A stretch of 64,000 bases of DNA from an uncultured Lachnospiraceae bacterium (GTDB lineage Bacteria; Bacillota; Clostridia; Lachnospirales; Lachnospiraceae): positions 94,985 through 158,984 of the forward strand of contig CACZJF010000002.1 in NCBI GenBank assembly GCA_902781455.1, in the 5' to 3' direction. Shown here piece by piece: positions 62,990 through 64,000 of this stretch; position 1 is the first letter of the stretch; the number at the start of each line of letters is the position of its first letter. Below the pieces are notes generated by a model. That model was not told where the DNA came from, did no database searches, and worked only from the letters and a program-made list of their open reading frames with translations. The position numbers were made by a program, and so were the translations under genes.

Positions 62990-63868
62990 ATGGAACTGAG
63001 ACATATCCGATACTTTCTGGCGGTTGCGGAGGAAGGCAGCTTCACCAAAGCTGCTCAGAAGCTGATGATTGCCCAGCCGCCTTTGTCGAGGCAGATCAAG
63101 GATCTGGAGGAGGAGCTCGGGACGGAACTGTTTATCCGCAGGAATCGCGGACTCAGCCTGACCGAGGCAGGAAACCGTTTCCGTGTGTATGCATCCCGGA
63201 TTGATTCTCTGGCGAAAGCTTCCACGGAAGAGATCCGGGAAATGAACAAGGGACTGTCAGGAACCATTTTTTTGGGGACGGTTGAGGGCTGTGCGCCACG
63301 TCTTCTTGCCGAGTGGGTTACCGCATTTCACAGGAAATATCCCCTGGTTGATTTTAATATCTGGAATGGGAGTTCCGATGATGTGGTAAACCGTGTCAAT
63401 TCAGGCCTGTGCGATATGGGAATCATCACGGCTCCGTATGACGAAGAGGGTCTGGAAGGTATCCCGGTTCATACCGAGCCATGGATCGCGATGATTCCGA
63501 CAGGACATCCGCTTGCGAAAAAGAGGAGTGCTTCTGTGAAAATCGAAGACCTGGCACCGTATGAGCTGATCATCCCTTCCAGGCATTCCCGCAAAAAAGA
63601 GATTGAAGGATGGTTTGCTCTTGTACAGAAAGAGCCTAAGATCATCTGCCGTATTGCGCATATGCTGAATGCGTACGAGCTGACTGCCCATGGCCTTGGC
63701 ATTACGATTTACCCGGCAGCGGCAGCAGAGTATGCTTCAGAGGATGTATGCATCAAGCCGCTTTCGCATCCGGCCGTAAGCGCAACATATATTCTGATCC
63801 GCAGCAACAGCCGGACGCATTCGCTGGTCGCGAGGGAATTCTGGGACGCTGTTCCGGCCGATCGATAA
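62990..63868 (+). CDS. LysR-family transcriptional regulator
   Basis: A 292-residue regulator. The N-terminal winged helix (ELRHIRYFLAVAEEGSFTKA, then KLMIAQPPLSRQIKDLEEEL) is the LysR signature, followed by a coiled linker and the periplasmic-binding-like effector domain (residues 90-290). GAGGAACAGAAG precedes the ATG. Its divergent partner is the 21-codon gene, and its upstream neighbour is alsD; in Bacillus a LysR-type protein (AlsR) activates acetoin genes, so a similar job is possible but not shown. Confidence 0.93.
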   Translation: MELRHIRYFLAVAEEGSFTKAAQKLMIAQPPLSRQIKDLEEELGTELFIRRNRGLSLTEAGNRFRVYASRIDSLAKASTEEIREMNKGLSGTIFLGTVEGCAPRLLAEWVTAFHRKYPLVDFNIWNGSSDDVVNRVNSGLCDMGIITAPYDEEGLEGIPVHTEPWIAMIPTGHPLAKKRSASVKIEDLAPYELIIPSRHSRKKEIEGWFALVQKEPKIICRIAHMLNAYELTAHGLGITIYPAAAAEYASEDVCIKPLSHPAVSATYILIRSNSRTHSLVAREFWDAVPADR

Positions 63869-64000
63869 CAGAGATTCCTGACTAAGAAGGACAAAGAAGG
63901 ATCCTAACTTGAAAAAGTAAATTCCAGTGCAAGAGTAAATTCCACCGCCCTTTATTTTTTGGCTAAAACAGGGCACATTTTAAAACTATTTCATGCTGAT

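Noticed and set aside
63869-64000. End of the window after the LysR gene, with AGTAAATTCCA occurring twice
   Set aside because: The sequence is too short and cut by the window edge. No gene or complete repeat unit can be claimed.

Overview
The window reads as chromosome of a Gram-positive anaerobe of the Clostridia, most likely a Lachnospiraceae member with moderately high GC. The reasons are an Rnf complex in the order C-D-G-E-A-B, a WhiA gene directly after RapZ, AddAB instead of RecBCD, secreted YARHG and BIG2 proteins, and a large protein pair that I recall (from memory, unsearched) as DUF5717/DUF5716, families I associate with Lachnospiraceae. Strong Shine-Dalgarno sites and 4-bp stop/start overlaps are common.

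Layout. 1-6644: Rnf ion-pumping ferredoxin:NAD+ oxidoreductase (5'-truncated rnfC to rnfB), followed by two overlapping genes of unknown role. 6700-8600: a SpoVK/CbbX-like AAA+ ATPase and Maf. 9058-10968: a secreted NlpC/P60 hydrolase, a small XRE regulator and a DJ-1/PfpI protein. 11121-17939: protein quality control and translation (tig, clpP, clpX, engB, valS). 18083-26670: a triple-YARHG exported protein, then addB-addA. 26750-33946: an in-frame YfhO-MurB fusion, rapZ, whiA, an MFS-like protein and a cytidylate-kinase-like protein. 34004-40004: nrdR and a three-gene unit whose middle member looks Hsp70/actin-like; this is the best candidate here for an undescribed system. 40051-46559: purF, purB, purA and two membrane ORFs. 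47034-53389: SEC-C protein, an acidic-repeat protein overlapping thrS, infC (AUU start)-rpmI-rplT, and a MATE transporter fused to a histidine-kinase-type ATPase domain.

53470-60626 is an accessory island next to tRNA-Leu(AAG). It is AT-richer and full of decay: a possible integrase tail, a phage-like repressor with three small DNA-binding proteins, an HNH endonuclease pseudogene, split pieces of a serine recombinase, and small genes for exported proteins (transglutaminase-like, BIG2, one unknown) set between direct repeats in a cassette-like pattern. Two hidden remnants lack start codons and are easy to miss.

60811-63868 returns to ordinary sequence: a histidine phosphatase, a secreted acetolactate decarboxylase, a hidden 21-codon gene with its own promoter, ribosome site and terminator, and a divergent LysR regulator. 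No rRNA, CRISPR array, complete insertion sequence or replication origin was seen. All identifications come from reading motifs by eye; no database search was run.
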